Numbered from the stretch's first letter, positions 33,500 to 45,302 are shown. The stretch is 64,000 nt of DNA from Panulirus ornatus (GCF_036320965.1 NC_092271.1:22761036-22825035), one strand, 5' to 3'. Made by a program: numbers and translations. The notes: a model not told the origin generated them from the sequence alone.

Positions 33500-33565
33500 A
33501 TTCATTTGGGTATTCTTATTTCTCCTGATGATGTGGTTGTACATGAAACTTTTGGAGTCTTTGGA
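33500..33565 (+). repeat. Diverged copy of the ACACGAAAGTGCACT family
   Basis: TTATTTCTCCTGATGATGTG followed by TACATGAAACTTTTGG parallels the motif order at 10.35 and 47.6 kb. Confidence 0.4.
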
Positions 33566-34300
33566 TGAAAACACTTAGAAAGCCATATTTTGCATTTGGC
33601 ATGCAAAGAAAAACGTACATCTTTCAAGTTAAGAAAGTTTATAAAATGAACGTGGCCGAGAAATGTGTTTTTGTATTCTCGTTTTCTTCAGCAAGAATTT
33701 GGCTTACCTTAGGCACAAGCTGAGACCATTACAATTTGCTGCACTATTTATGTAGTTTATGTGTCCATCTATCTTCAACATTTCAAATTTTCTACGTCAC
33801 TTAATTCCTCTCTTTATTTTTATGATACTATTTGTGTGCATCTCTTTCCTTCCATTTACTACTGACACTTTTTCCTTATTCCATTTAATGTTTAGTTTAT
33901 TCTTGGTCTTCGCATACTTTGACTTCTCTTCTTACACCTTTCTTTAAAAAAATTATGTATGCTTTTTTTTTTTTTTGCTTCATTTTAGTTGACTCTCACA
34001 CCCTCTTCCTACTATAACCTCCCATCTTCCCAGTTCCTCCCTCTCTTCGCATTCAAATATACCTAGATTTTTTTTTCCATTCGGCATTTCGTTTATTCTA
34101 TGTTCTCCAACCAAAGCTTTAGCTCGTGGGAGAAGAAATTGAGGACTATTGCTTCCACGTGGGTTCATTCAGACAAGTGGTTCCCTGGTAATCAAAACTC
34201 GGTGCATTTCATGAGAATCTATGACTCTATCTGCGGTGCAAATCTTCCAAATGGGTCTTGGATGTCGGGAAGTATTAATCCAGCCAGAGAGCTGCGAAAA
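33566..34300. other. AT-rich unique DNA with one small frame
   Basis: ATG at 34100 opens a 67-codon frame (MFSNQSFSSWEKKLRT start, SGSINPARELRK end) of ordinary composition. No motif, promoter or splice signal supports it. The preceding 33730-34080 is T-rich. Confidence 0.3.
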
Positions 34301-34440
34301 TAACGAGGCAGACTCCTGCTGGAGGAGGGTCGCACAGGCTCTGCCATTACCCTGGCTGAGGCGGGAGTAAAGGAGGAGGAATAGGAGGGTAGGAGGTAGG
34401 ATAAGGAGGAGGTGGAGGAGGAGGAGGAGGAGAACGGCCT
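34301..34440. repeat. GGA-rich tract
   Basis: GGAGGA and GTAGGAGG runs, densest at 34370-34432. Confidence 0.8.
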
Positions 34441-36025
34441 TCTGCGATGTGATATAAACACAGTTTGGTAGGTCAGGCCTGCACCAGATGTGATGGGTCG
34501 AGACTCCCCTGGGTGTAGTTATGGTACTTGTGAGTTAGGTGGAGGTTATAGCAAGGCTGGGGCACTGACGAGAAGGCTAGGGAACTGAGTACAAGGCTGG
34601 GGAACTGACGGCGCACAACAGGCTAACATTAACCACTGAAGACTCGAGTAAAGTTTCCACTCTTGACTAAACACTGAGTATGACTGCTTATGTAAGTACA
34701 CGACTATACCGAGTGTGAGAGGTCGTGGAACGGTATACACTGAGTGTGAGGTGGTCGTGATGCCAACTACACTGTGTAACTGGTCATGAAGCAGCGTAAC
34801 GCTACACTGAGGGTAAACATTCATAGTGAGTTCTGGAAATCTAGACTAACAGGGAGTGTTCACGTTGGGTACACATACACTACAGTGAGAGCAAAGAGAA
34901 CCCGTGATGCATACGTACATAATGACAGCGAGTGTAAATGCTTCGGGACTCTGTATATATATTAGGTTTTCATGGGGGAGGGAGGGAGGGAGCGAGGGAG
35001 GGAAAGAAGGAGGGATCGTTGTAAAGAATATATGATGGCGGGAAACCCTGAGGGTTAGGGAGGGTGCAAGGGATCATGTACGAGGAAGAATAAACACCAA
35101 ACGAGACTTCTCATTGTTATTCATGACTGCAAACAGATTGGCTTAATTGGCCATTCTTTCCACTCGTATTTTGTCTTCCAATAATGTATTCTAACATTAC
35201 GTTTTGCATTTCATGTTTCTTTTACCGATGGCGTAGATATAAAGGCAGCTAAGATGAAAGAAACAGGTCTAGAGATGTTTTTTTATGGTATTTTTGAGTT
35301 ATTTGATCTTTTGTTTTATTCTTTTTTCAGTAAAAGACTTTTTTTTTGTTTAAGACTCAGGTGTGCAGACGAACCGAGTCGCAAATGGGTCTATCTGACG
35401 TTTATTCAAGACGTTAAATAAGATGTGATGTATTACGTATGATGTTGGAACTCCAACTCGCTAGACTAAGTAAATTAGTCAGAACTTTGGTTCATTCTCA
35501 TTATTTTTTCTGAGCTCAGGTATCATTCGTTCATGGATGTTATTGACACATCCTCTTATTATAGGATGAGAAGCATTTCTCTCGACTGTGAACGTGCACA
35601 AGATCTGGTGAAGTGGGTCGTTCGCAGGTGAGCAAAAAAGGTGAACGTGAGTGGATGGAAGGGGAAGGGGAGGTTAGGGTCCAAATCTTATGTAATCAAC
35701 GATTACGAAGGTCACCTTTAAGGTCAGAGGTAAGATCAGGGTCACCTTCAAGGTCAGAGATCTTTCCTTGTGACGCGTGAAACTCAGGGTTCTGTGTATA
35801 TTGGCCCCCCGGAGTGTGTGTGTGTGTGTGTGTGTGAGGGGGAGGGGTTGATTTGAGCGCCACCCCCACCCTTAACCCCCTTAAACCTAAAACGGGCAGC
35901 AGCGGCAGCAACAGTCTGTTGAAACAGATAGATTACCACAGACAGATCACAGCCTCAGCGCCATTAACAGTCTGTATATTTCATCTTGTATCATTCTACC
36001 TCCTCTTAAAATTTCTCCTTTTTTT
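34441..36025. other. Unique DNA, no gene recognised
   Basis: About 1.5 kb. It includes a triplet of AAGGCTGGGGAACTGACG-type units at 34552-34610, a GGGA run at 34975-35015, a short GT tract at 35814-35836 and an AAGGTCAGAG repeat around 35710-35760. Confidence 0.5.
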
Positions 36026-36105
36026 GAAAAAAAAAAGATATCAAGAAAAAAAAAAGATATCAAGGAAAAAAAAAAGATATCAAGACAGAAAAAAAAAGAT
36101 TTCTG
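36026..36105. repeat. A-rich 19-bp array, 4 copies
   Basis: Units of an A-run followed by GATATCAAG. The last copy is altered to GATTTCTG. The open Lys/Ile frames are from this array. Confidence 0.93.
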
Positions 36106-36165
36106 AAACTTGATCACCTCTGTATCATGTGTCTTCGTCTCCATCATTCACATGACGTCGACGTC

Positions 36166-36185
36166 CCACACACACACACACACAC
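36166..36185. repeat. Short (CA)n tract
   Basis: Ten CA units. Confidence 0.9.
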
Positions 36186-36416
36186 TGTGGTATGGATCTA
36201 TCTCACCCCGACTCCAACACACGTCGTCCTCCTCCCTTGTCGACCTTGACCCCTAAAGAGTGGGTCGGTCGGTCGTTTCCCCCTCATGTATCCTCATGAG
36301 TTATTCAGAGCCTCATTACCCAGTCCTCCTCACTGTTTGTAAAGCAATTCAGCTCCACACAACACACGCTTTGCCCATGCATGAACGTAATCCCCACACT
36401 TCCGCATATACCTTCG

Positions 36417-36573
<157 letters not shown>

Positions 36574-36619
36574 GACGTTTTTCTTCCCACTTGTAAACGT
36601 TTATCTCTAGTTTTCTGGA

Positions 36620-36623
36620 ACAC

Positions 36624-36658
<35 letters not shown>
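36620..36658. repeat. (AC)n microsatellite
   Basis: AC units with one CGC. Confidence 0.95.
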
Positions 36659-36659
<1 letters not shown>

Positions 36660-37118
36660 CACTGGGATCCTCCTCCTCAGCGCCACTACCGCCACAAAGT
36701 CGACAACTCATAAATCGTTCTCTCCTTATGAGTCATTGTGGCGGTTGTTGAAGTGGCTGCTGTTGTAGCGGATGAAAGACCCATTTTTCAGACCCGTTGG
36801 GGGATGAGATTTGTTGGGGGAGCTGTTAGTGGAAGAGCTTCTAACAGCGGAAGGTGTTAGGTAGATGGACGAGGCTCCGGCCTAGATCCCACAAATCATG
36901 TCTCTCGCTGATGGACGGCCCACAAGGGGTGTACTTACGACCCTATTTCTCTGAGCTGTGTTGATGGTGTGTGGACGAACAGGAATCTATGTCGGACTTT
37001 TTTTTTTTTTTTTTTGAGTTAATTAATATCTCTCAAGATTCCTTTCCATATCGCAGTTGTAATTTAGGGAACTGAAGGATAATTTTTATTAATATGAAAC
37101 GGATGATGGCGTCATATG
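36659..37118. other. Unique DNA, no gene seen
   Basis: Unique sequence with an 18-base T-run near 36998. Confidence 0.5.
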
Positions 37119-37150
<32 letters not shown>

Positions 37151-37198
37151 ATGTGTGAGTGTGTGTGTGAGTATGTGTGAGTATGTGTGTGTGTGTGA

Positions 37199-37236
<38 letters not shown>

Positions 37237-37256
37237 GTATGTGTGTGTGTGTGTTA
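37119..37256. repeat. (GT)n microsatellite with regular GAGTAT interruptions
   Basis: GT blocks broken by GAGT and GAGTAT at short intervals, then a pure GT run. Confidence 0.95.
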
Positions 37257-37257
37257 T

Positions 37258-37332
37258 TAGTATTTATATGTTGCGGGGAGATAGTTTTACACTTGTATTG
37301 CCCTGTGTCTTAACCATGTCTTCTACCCTTAT

Positions 37333-37334
<2 letters not shown>
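37258..37334 (+). repeat. Dispersed CA-ended repeat family, copy 3
   Basis: GCGGGGAGATAGTTTTACAC, TTGTATTGCCCTGTGTCTTA and ACCATGTCTTCTACCCTTAT run into (CA)n at 37334. Flanked on both sides by GT/AC tracts. Confidence 0.7.

Positions 37335-37374
<40 letters not shown>
37334..37374. repeat. (CA)n microsatellite
   Basis: About 20 CA units. Confidence 0.97.
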
Positions 37375-37377
<3 letters not shown>

Positions 37378-37937
37378 AGTTACCATTTCTTGTAAGAGTC
37401 TATCAGGAAAACATCTGCCTTGTAGATGATTGGATTTGTCATTCAGGAATGAAACTATACACTGGATTGGGATTAGACGGAACTGGCGATTCGTCTGTTT
37501 CAGTTTCGTTTGGATTCAGTGAAATGTTCATAGTGGAAAAGCAATCACGTTGTTGAACTGTGAACAGACTAGGTGGAACGAATAAAAATATTTATTTCGT
37601 AGCGTTACAGAGAAAAGATGGGGAAGGTAAAAAGTATGAAATGTTTGAAGTTTTGAAATACTGTATTCGAAAGAATTAACCAGACTGGTTGCCCTTTGAA
37701 ATACATGCCCCTATCAATATCGTTCACAGGGCTAACCTCACCACACATTTCACCGACACTGAAAGTATAGTAAGAGCCTTTTTGTACCTACTGAACGCTT
37801 CCGAACTCAAAAAATATCCACTTAATACAAGCAGCTGACACAAATCAGCTATTTAATACAAATACAAAAAAGATATTCCAGTAAGACACATTGATATACA
37901 TAAATTACCCAAAGTCTTCTTTGAGCTCATTACACGA

Positions 37938-37978
37938 GCGCCTCTAGTGGCCAGCAACTACAACTCAGTAGTTGCCAG
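37938..37978. promoter_or_regulatory. CTCF-like motif beside a short hairpin
   Basis: GCGCCTCTAGTGG (reverse CCACTAGAGGCGC) resembles the CTCF core but is one base short of the usual spacing. Next to it GCAACTA ... TAGTTGC makes a seven-base stem with an eight-base loop. It sits at the left edge of the long microsatellite-free segment. Motif evidence only. Confidence 0.25.
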
Positions 37979-39249
37979 TTTGTGATTTCTGACATTTAAG
38001 TTGTGAGGAGGAGTGTTGCACGTCTTAACTCTGTGTGTTTATCAGCCGATTTCGGGGATCCATTTTACCTTCGTTCGTCCTGTGTTCCTGGAGTGTTTTC
38101 TCTAGTTTTTCATAGTTTAATTCCCTGTCATGGCAGTGTGTACGTCGCACTGGAATATTTCGTGGATCTTGTGTGTCCAGGATATGTGGGCTGGATCAGT
38201 TCCTGGACCTTGGTAAATCACAGGTTGTTAATGTCTATTTATATTCAGTACGGTAGGCCTTTTGTCGATATTTTATCTAATTTTCTACAACCATGTTGGC
38301 TTTAGTTAATGCAGTAACTAGGCTCCGGCCTCGCCATTGTTGTAATATGTGTAAAAATATGTGTGTTGTGATGAAAGCGTTATGGCCTGGGGCTAAACTC
38401 ACACACAAGCTGATGAACTCCAGTAAACATCATGGATTTATTCTCAAATACGTTGAGATAATATATTCATTAAATACAACAGTGAAGTATGATCATGTGA
38501 AATATATATATATATAAATTATGTGTTTAGATTCGTATACATAGTGTTTTGCCGAACAGGTTATGATCTTGGAATAGTGATTTTATGATGAGAGAAAATT
38601 GTAGGAATTGAATCAATATTCTTGTTATGATGCTTGTAAGCAGGTTGTAGAAATTTTGTTGTGATCTCTTTAATGAAATTATTGAGTAAATAACAGGACA
38701 GTTTGAATTAGATAGACTTTGAAGTGAAGAAAAAGAAATATCGGTATCTTTATTACAGGTGAATGGTGAAATTGTTGTGCATGGAGATTTGTTTTGATGT
38801 GAATATCATATATGATTATTACTTGTGAAATATTGATAATGACAGTAAAGGTAAATAACGGCATTGATAAATGGTTTATTGTCAGTGAAAAAAAATATAT
38901 AGATTTAGTCAACGAAAGTGATATTGAATTGCATTGATTATGAAAACTATTTTATTGGGAATGTGCTGGTATTTAGTTCAGCGGATATTAGTGTTAGCTT
39001 TGAAAAAACTTGGTGAAAAAAATCAGTTTTTGCTTTGCAAATCATTGAATTTGCAGGAGAATTTAACAGTTAATCATCATAATGTATATTGAAAGTCATT
39101 GTAAAAGCTAATGAAAATTATCGTAAATTTTGGTGAATTGTAAGTAATTGTACATGTGTAGTGAATAAACTTTCAGTACCCTGTTCAGTATCATTATGAA
39201 ATATGAGAATATACAGAACATTTTAATTTCCATTTCTCTTTAATTGCAG
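37979..39249. other. AT-rich microsatellite-poor DNA, possible 5' part of a transcription unit
   Basis: A frame with no ATG start stays open at 38003-38305 and contains a possible donor (CCTTG/GTAAAT, near 38211). The rest, to 39249, is AT-rich and intron-like. No product can be named. Confidence 0.35.
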
Positions 39250-39337
39250 AGCTACGTTGCTTCGCTTCAAGGGAATCTCACCACTAGGCTGTTGTACCCT
39301 CCGTCATCGTTTTCCAGCACTTCACTTTATCTATAAG
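39250..39337 (+). other. Candidate 88-base internal exon
   Basis: Bounded by a strong acceptor (CATTTCTCTTTAATTGCAG ends at 39249) and a consensus donor (CTATAAG/GTAAGTG at 39338). One of three frames stays open (phase 1, ATLLRFKGISPLGCCTLRHR start, FPALHFIYK end) and the other two stop, so it may be coding or a spliced UTR/lncRNA exon. Best-bounded exon in the window. Confidence 0.4.
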
Positions 39338-41400
39338 GTAAGTGTTACCTTTAGATTAAACACCAGAGGTGAGTTGTTGATTTTATCTATAGTTTTTGGC
39401 ATTATAACAGCATGAAGCTAAGCTTAATTATGTCTATTTGCGTCGTTTCTTGACCACGGAAGTACAACCTGCTTCTGTAACTTGTGAATTTTACAATGCC
39501 AGTAAGGTAATGTATTTTTTAAAGTGGGTGACGTTACGATATTGGAACCTCATCATTCTAATTAGTTATGATTAGGGTTAAGGTGAGTTATAAGTAGATT
39601 AGTTTAGATTGTTAGGGTAGGTTAGGTTAAGTCTGGGTAGGCTACAAAAGACACTTCAGCATAGGCATTATGATATTGGAATTGTAATGTTCTGGTTCAT
39701 TTAGTTTTAGAAGTTTATGTTAGGCTGGTATAGGCTTGTTCGGATCATGGAAGGTTTGCTGAATTTAGCAGATTAAAAAATTAATGTTATGATGTAACGT
39801 TTTCCCCTGCTTTTGAATAAATGTCTTATAATTATGACATCAGCAGGTAAGTCCACAGGTAAGTGTTACAGTGCAAACGTTTTGATACTTTTTTAAAGCA
39901 TATATTGTAGGAAAATGTATTTTTCTTTATGAATTCTAGTGCATTACATTTTTTCGAGAGCTGAAAAATTCCTTCTAGAGTGTCATGTCGGTAAGAAAAT
40001 TCGTTCAGAATATTATGTCTTTTATAATTGTACTGTCTCTTCAGTTACTCTGTTGTTGAATTTTGTGGGTATTAATGTACTCTTGGTGCTTTTTTTTATC
40101 GTTGCTGTCTCCTATTAAGGTAGGCCTTTAATTTGTGTGACTACGTTGTTGTCTACTAGTAAGGAAGCCATAGTCTGTGTGACACATCGAGGTTTGGTGT
40201 TTCGATAGGCTCTTTTACAACGGTTTCCTCTTCCTGTTTAGGGAGTACTGTGAAGACTAGACAGCAGAGGAATGTACATATTTGTGTATGGCTATTTGCA
40301 TAGGAAAATGATAATAGGCTGGAATTTGGTAGCATTTGTTAATCTACGCAAGCGTAAAACAATGGGGTAGAAGATGGTATCCACGATCTATACTAAATAA
40401 GGTTTCTAACATTCTTAGCTGTTTGGGGGAAACAGGAACATTTTTTATTTCATTTGTTTGTAGTTTTGATATGTTACTTGGCGTGAAAATAAAGCTGCAA
40501 GCAAACCCAGACCAGTGGAGTTTTTGTTGTTGAATAGGCTTATTGTCCACAGCCAGATGGGGAGCAAAAATAACTGAGTGTGAAGATATCATCTAAATCC
40601 TTTTTGATCTTTATTTTGTTCTGGACGGATGTGTATTTGTAGCAAAAAAAAAAAAAAAATTCCTGTCACCTAATTCATTCGTCGAATAATTACGCCATAT
40701 ATACCTCAATAATTCGGGCGAGTATCATTGTCTTTACACTTTATTTTTATTTTAGGCCACAAACAAGTTATTTTAGAGTTGATTCCCTGTGATATTTCAG
40801 TGTTGTAAAGAAATGTAACGTGCACAAGTTGTCGTGCCATGGCGGCTGTATGTTGGGGGGTTAGGTACTAGGCTGTGGGTATTCTGCCGTGCTCTTTACA
40901 CTGCACTAGTCTGTGAAAAGTTCGACTTGTGCAACTGGGATATTTTTCCGTAGCCGAACAGAACTTAGCCTAGAACGTTTATGGAAGAAAACTCCAATCG
41001 AGCTTTGCGGAATCCTAACCACTTCGGATTGAATGTTTGTTTTTTAGGTTAACTTTACTGAAGTACATTGAGTGAGTTTGTTGCATATCCCTTCATATTC
41101 TATCCCCTGAGTGAAATCACAGGTTAGCCTCTGGCTCTGTGAATTTTTTTGCTTCATGTGTAAATCGTTGAGGTTGCTGGCCCACTGCTCTGCCCAGACC
41201 AGAAATGTGGCTCCACTGACAACAGTCGGTGTAAACAAAAATAATAATAGTTTTCGTTTTTCTTTATGGGGGGGAAGGTGGGGTTACCAGGAGAGATAAT
41301 GTGAAAAAGTTTGAGTTAGCTTTAGATTAAAGGTTAACTGCTTTGAGCTTGGCAGTACGACCCATGATCACTTGATGGTATGGGAGTTGAGGAATATCTG
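39338..41400. other. Intron-like AT-rich DNA
   Basis: Two kilobases almost without microsatellites. Several GTAAGT-type donors are present (39846, 39860), a GGTTAGGTTA run at 39615-39630, an A-run at 40643, and GCCATGGCGGCTGTATG at 40838, whose frame stops after ten codons. No further exon could be delimited. Confidence 0.4.
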
Positions 41401-41406
41401 GGTTTA

Positions 41407-41407
<1 letters not shown>

Positions 41408-41470
<63 letters not shown>
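41408..41470. repeat. (TA)n microsatellite
   Basis: About 31 TA units. Left border of the 235-bp element. Confidence 0.97.
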
Positions 41471-41486
<16 letters not shown>

Positions 41487-41715
41487 CATACTATTCGCTA
41501 TTTCCCGCGATAGCGAGGTAGCGTTAAGAACAGAGGACTGGGCCTTTGAGGGAATATCCTCACCTGGACCTCTTCTCTGTTCCTTCTTTTGGAAAATTAA
41601 AAAAAAAAAAAAACGAGAGGGGAGGATTTCCAGCCCCCCGCTCCCTTCCCTTTTAGTCGCCTTCTACGACACGCAGGGAATACGTGGGAGGTATTCTTTC
41701 TCCCCTATCCCCAGG

Positions 41716-41717
<2 letters not shown>
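41471..41717 (+). mobile_element. (TA)n-bounded ~235-bp dispersed element, copy 1
   Basis: T-run, CGCTATTTCCCGCGATAGCG, AGGTAGCGTTAAGAACAGAG, an internal A-run after CTTTTGGAAAATT, ACGAGAGGGGAGGATTTCC, CTTCTACGACACGCAGGG and TATCCCCAGGGAA, then TA again. A full second copy lies at 62.8-63.0 kb in the opposite orientation and a fragment at 16.79 kb. There is no coding capacity, so it behaves like a short non-autonomous element inserted in, or carrying, TA tracts. Confidence 0.75.

Positions 41718-41769
<52 letters not shown>
41718..41769. repeat. (TA)n microsatellite
   Basis: About 26 TA units. Right border of the 235-bp element. Confidence 0.97.
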
Positions 41770-41775
<6 letters not shown>

Positions 41776-41795
41776 TCATTTACTATACTCCGTCG

Positions 41796-41796
<1 letters not shown>

Positions 41797-41830
<34 letters not shown>
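41797..41830. repeat. (GT)n microsatellite
   Basis: About 17 GT units. Confidence 0.96.
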
Positions 41831-41831
<1 letters not shown>

Positions 41832-41915
41832 TTTTTTCTTTTTGGAGTTACAGCAGGAACAACCACCAAAGGTCCAGTACAGGTTTATATTCGTTTAGAA
41901 TTAAACTATACCTGG

Positions 41916-41916
<1 letters not shown>

Positions 41917-41959
<43 letters not shown>
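41917..41959. repeat. (AC)n microsatellite
   Basis: About 21 AC units. Inverted partner of the GT tract 85 bases upstream. Confidence 0.96.
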
Positions 41960-41961
<2 letters not shown>

Positions 41962-42222
41962 TTCAAAAGGCAGAAGGTGCGATGTGGTTATCTGTTGTCT
42001 ATGATTTTCTGACGACTCGTCTTTATTTCTGTGTAAAAGTTCTCGTATATTTTCTGTAGTTAAATTGTGTAACCTTGATGCATGAAAACTGTAGACAACG
42101 GAAATTAATGGATATAGATATCACATCCTTAACCTAGAGCACTTCGGTATTGTCATGATCAAAAGACTTACCACTCTTTAACAGAAGTCATAGAAATTAT
42201 TCTTCCTCTTTTCGTCTTTTTT

Positions 42223-42224
<2 letters not shown>

Positions 42225-42267
<43 letters not shown>
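42225..42267. repeat. (GA)n microsatellite
   Basis: About 21 GA units. Confidence 0.96.
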
Positions 42268-42268
<1 letters not shown>

Positions 42269-43104
42269 GTTTCCTGTCACTCCCCTTCCTCCTGGCAGTC
42301 AGGAGCTGACGTTTAACATATATATTTCATTTTTCACAGACTTCACACTGCCCAAGAGCTCGAGAAATAACAAGATAAACACACACTCGCCCTCCGGCAT
42401 AAAGTTACCCCGGACACTCGGTAGCCACTTCTTTTTTCTCCCTTTATAGTGCGTCCTTATCTGTTATGAAAACCCATTTCCCTCGGTAAATTGATTCCTG
42501 GAGACCCGGCCGGTAGTACGAAGCAGCAGAGGCTCTCTGTCCTCGTAGCGTGATGCGAGTGAAAGGCAGCAGGAATAGGACGATTTTCAAACGCCCTCTT
42601 TTTTTTCTTTTTTTTTTCTCGTATCAATTCCTGTATATCAGCCAGAGGCCAATATCCCCCATGTAATATTCAACTGCCAAGCCAGACCTCGGGAAGTGAA
42701 ACTCTCCTTACAATAAAGACGATGTCTGCTCTATATTGAAGAGGATCTGTTGACAATACCGACTTCGGATGGGCCTCGAACGTCTTACTTACATTATTTA
42801 TCTCTAGCCTCAAAACGCTCTCCCGCGGATGGTATTTTCAGTGCATAAAAGCGGCGAGGGGGAGTATGATCTTGCCCAGCGGAATATTTTGAATCACATT
42901 AGTTTTCGCCCCCCCCAGTCGTGTTTCTGAGGTTTAATATTACGCTCATAACTCGGCGGTGGACTACTCCCCTCTGATGAATAATGGCTCAGTGTCCCCT
43001 CGTAAACCAACAGGTTTCATGCATTTTAAGAGAGGGGGGAGAGGGGAAAACTCTCTTACCTCGCAGCCTGAGTAACATGTCAGGTCTTAACCTCTTGTAA
43101 CTAG
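42268..43104. other. Unique block, candidate conserved non-coding DNA
   Basis: No coding frame. The part 42640-43020 is free of repeats, includes AATAAAGACGATGTCTGC, GCATAAAAGCGGCGAGGG (TATA-like but isolated) and GAATATTTTGAATCACATTA. Conservation cannot be judged from one sequence. Confidence 0.3.
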
Positions 43105-43345
43105 ACGTTACGATCCTTGAGCATGACGGTACTACCCTTGAGTACGACGGTGCAGGCCCTTGAACGAGTACGACTCTGCTATCCTTGAGACCTCGACAGC
43201 ACGACACCCTGGGTGTGATAACGTGTCTTTTCACCTGACCCTGTAAGAGTTAGGACATTGGCTGAATCATTATACTCAAGGGTCATACGGTCGTGCCCAG
43301 AGGTCATTCCGTCGGGCCCAAGGATCGTAATGTCCCACTCAGGGG
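43105..43345. repeat. 21-bp minisatellite family, locus 6, inverted
   Basis: Minus-oriented units at 43110-43190 (CCTTGAGCATGACGGTACTA, CCTTGAGTACGACGGTGCAG) and, after a ~75-base spacer, plus-oriented diverged units at 43272-43345 (CTCAAGGGTCATACGGTCGT, GGTCATTCCGTCGGGCCCAA). Older and more eroded than locus 5. Confidence 0.8.
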
Positions 43346-43673
43346 CGTCAAGCTCCACGAAACTTTACATAAGCGGTGGGTTTTACTGGAAGGGGAAACC
43401 CTCTGAAATGCTGTGTTTGGCGTTTGTGTCTTGTATTACATCTTCCTTTGTTTTTTGGATACGCATTCTTTGCTCCTGTATTATCATTATTATTTTCTTC
43501 CAATTGTGGCGATATGAAAGTGTCATACATTAACTCCAACATATGTATGAAGTGGAGTGGAGTGGAGTATACACGCAAGTGCGAGATTAACTTTTTGTTT
43601 TATGTACATAATGCACTTAACCCGCCACACAAACCCATAAATAAACTTACATGCAAAGACTGTTTTTATCTGA

Positions 43674-43674
43674 A

Positions 43675-43715
<41 letters not shown>

Positions 43716-43747
43716 CACACACATTTTTATATCTATCTATCTATCTA

Positions 43748-43803
<56 letters not shown>
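43674..43803. repeat. Compound (AC)n(TATC)n(TA)n microsatellite
   Basis: AC to 43722 with one AAAC interruption, about five TATC units at 43729-43749, then about 27 TA units. Confidence 0.97.
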
Positions 43804-43806
<3 letters not shown>

Positions 43807-44118
43807 GTCATGACTTCAACATATATACTCGTATAGACGCACCAAGATCCGTGCACAGGTGTGGTAAAGTACATTTTCCTGTTGCAACCCGGGTTCGTTA
43901 TCGACATAAAGTCATTAATCTTGTTGCAGTTATTTGGAAGCGATTGAAACATTTTTATCTTCCTAACAAACGTAATTAGGACTACTTTTTTCCGCATAAT
44001 TTGTAACCTCGAGGGGCAAACACGGAGTTTAATCATACTTCAATTAGTAGAAGTATAAAAAGAAAAATAATACCAAACAGGTCTTTTTATTTTCATTTTG
44101 CTTGACCTTTGTGATTAT

Positions 44119-44162
<44 letters not shown>
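44119..44162. repeat. (GT)n microsatellite
   Basis: GT with one TTT interruption. Confidence 0.95.
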
Positions 44163-44165
<3 letters not shown>

Positions 44166-44385
44166 TACAAGAGCTACAAGCGTTTGCAGTTTTTACCCTC
44201 CCTCACATAGCGCCATCCCTCCGTCACATAGCCTAGCACCAGTCCCTCCCTCACCTCCGCTTGTAAGCACAGGAGTAACGCTTGTTGATTTCCTTATCCG
44301 CTGCTAATCCTCGTTTGTACTGAAGATGCTTTTTAGAACGCTACTTTACGAAAGAGCAGACGGGTATGGCTTGCGTGAGAAACCA

Positions 44386-44631
44386 TCAGTAGCCTGTATA
44401 CAAGTGCTTCTGGTAGTCACCCGACTTGTATTGCATATAAGGAGCTCCTGTTGTCCTACATAACGTCATCATATTAGCATACGTAGTAGTTTTGGGAACT
44501 TCTAACGTGGTGGCTAGGCTGCACACCGTCTTAACCGTTTCTCTCTGCTCATTCGCCGCCCGTACCGCACGAAACTGTTGCCGTATGTTATTGTATAAAG
44601 TCATGCCAACGCTAAACTGATATGTTGTCAT
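44386..44631 (-). CDS. Open frame of 81 aa, unproven
   Basis: ATG at the complement of 44631 opens MTTYQFSVGMTLYNNIRQQF, with an in-frame stop just upstream and a TGA end. Composition is ordinary (rich in Thr, Tyr, Met) and no repeat lies within it. A further 71-codon frame upstream on the same strand (to 44843) has a TTG, not ATG, start. Both sit in a repeat-free block 44165-44870, with AAGATGGCGGC (a YY1-like start-site motif) on the same strand near 44763. No family recognised. Confidence 0.18.
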   Translation of the reverse strand: MTTYQFSVGMTLYNNIRQQFRAVRAANEQRETVKTVCSLATTLEVPKTTTYANMMTLCRTTGAPYMQYKSGDYQKHLYTGY

Positions 44632-45302
44632 TCGTTGATATTAGTTTTTATTGGAATGTGAAGGTTCTGCTTCTCGTTGATGCATCGATAACCGCGTGAC
44701 GTCTTTGTCATGTATACTTTGTATTCGTCCGCCGCGTCTCTGTGTACAGTAAGCCGCCATCTTAGTTGTTTTTCGGAGGCTGGTGGAGTTTCCGCTATGG
44801 CCGGGGGCAGTTTCCGGTAGTCATTAAGACGGAATTTGCACAAAAAATGTTACCTAACTCTAAGGAACATTATTATTATGGCTATTAAGCTGTAGATAGA
44901 TTAGAAATTAGTATCAGTATTTGTAAATGATTCAGGTATGAACATTTCAGGTCGGTGTAGGTAGACTTGCAGACACACATTTCAGTCGTGTGATAGTATT
45001 GCAAGCGTTTTTTTTTTCTAGTTCTCTTTTGAAATGGCACAGATGATGGACATGAGGTGGGTAGATGCGTCCGGCTCTGCCTGCAGTCAGGACGAGGCCG
45101 TGCACAAAACTCCGCTGAAGGAATAAATAGAATTAATACATTTCACGAGTTTAGACACTGAATCTTTTTTTTTTTTTTGTCCTACTCGCGTAGACTCTTA
45201 GATATTATGTACTCGTTTTTTTTTAAACTAGTTTTCACATCGGATTTCGATTAGGACTTCCCCCCTCCTCCCTCGCGTATTGTTCAACTTCCTGTTGTCT
45301 GG

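Noticed and set aside
40838..40871. Translation start in GCCATGGCGGCTGTATG
   Set aside because: Strong start context, but the frame stops after ten codons and no clear donor precedes the stop.
42847..42866. TATA promoter at GCATAAAAGCGGCG
   Set aside because: TATA-like word in isolation, with no following start codon or splice donor in a plausible position.
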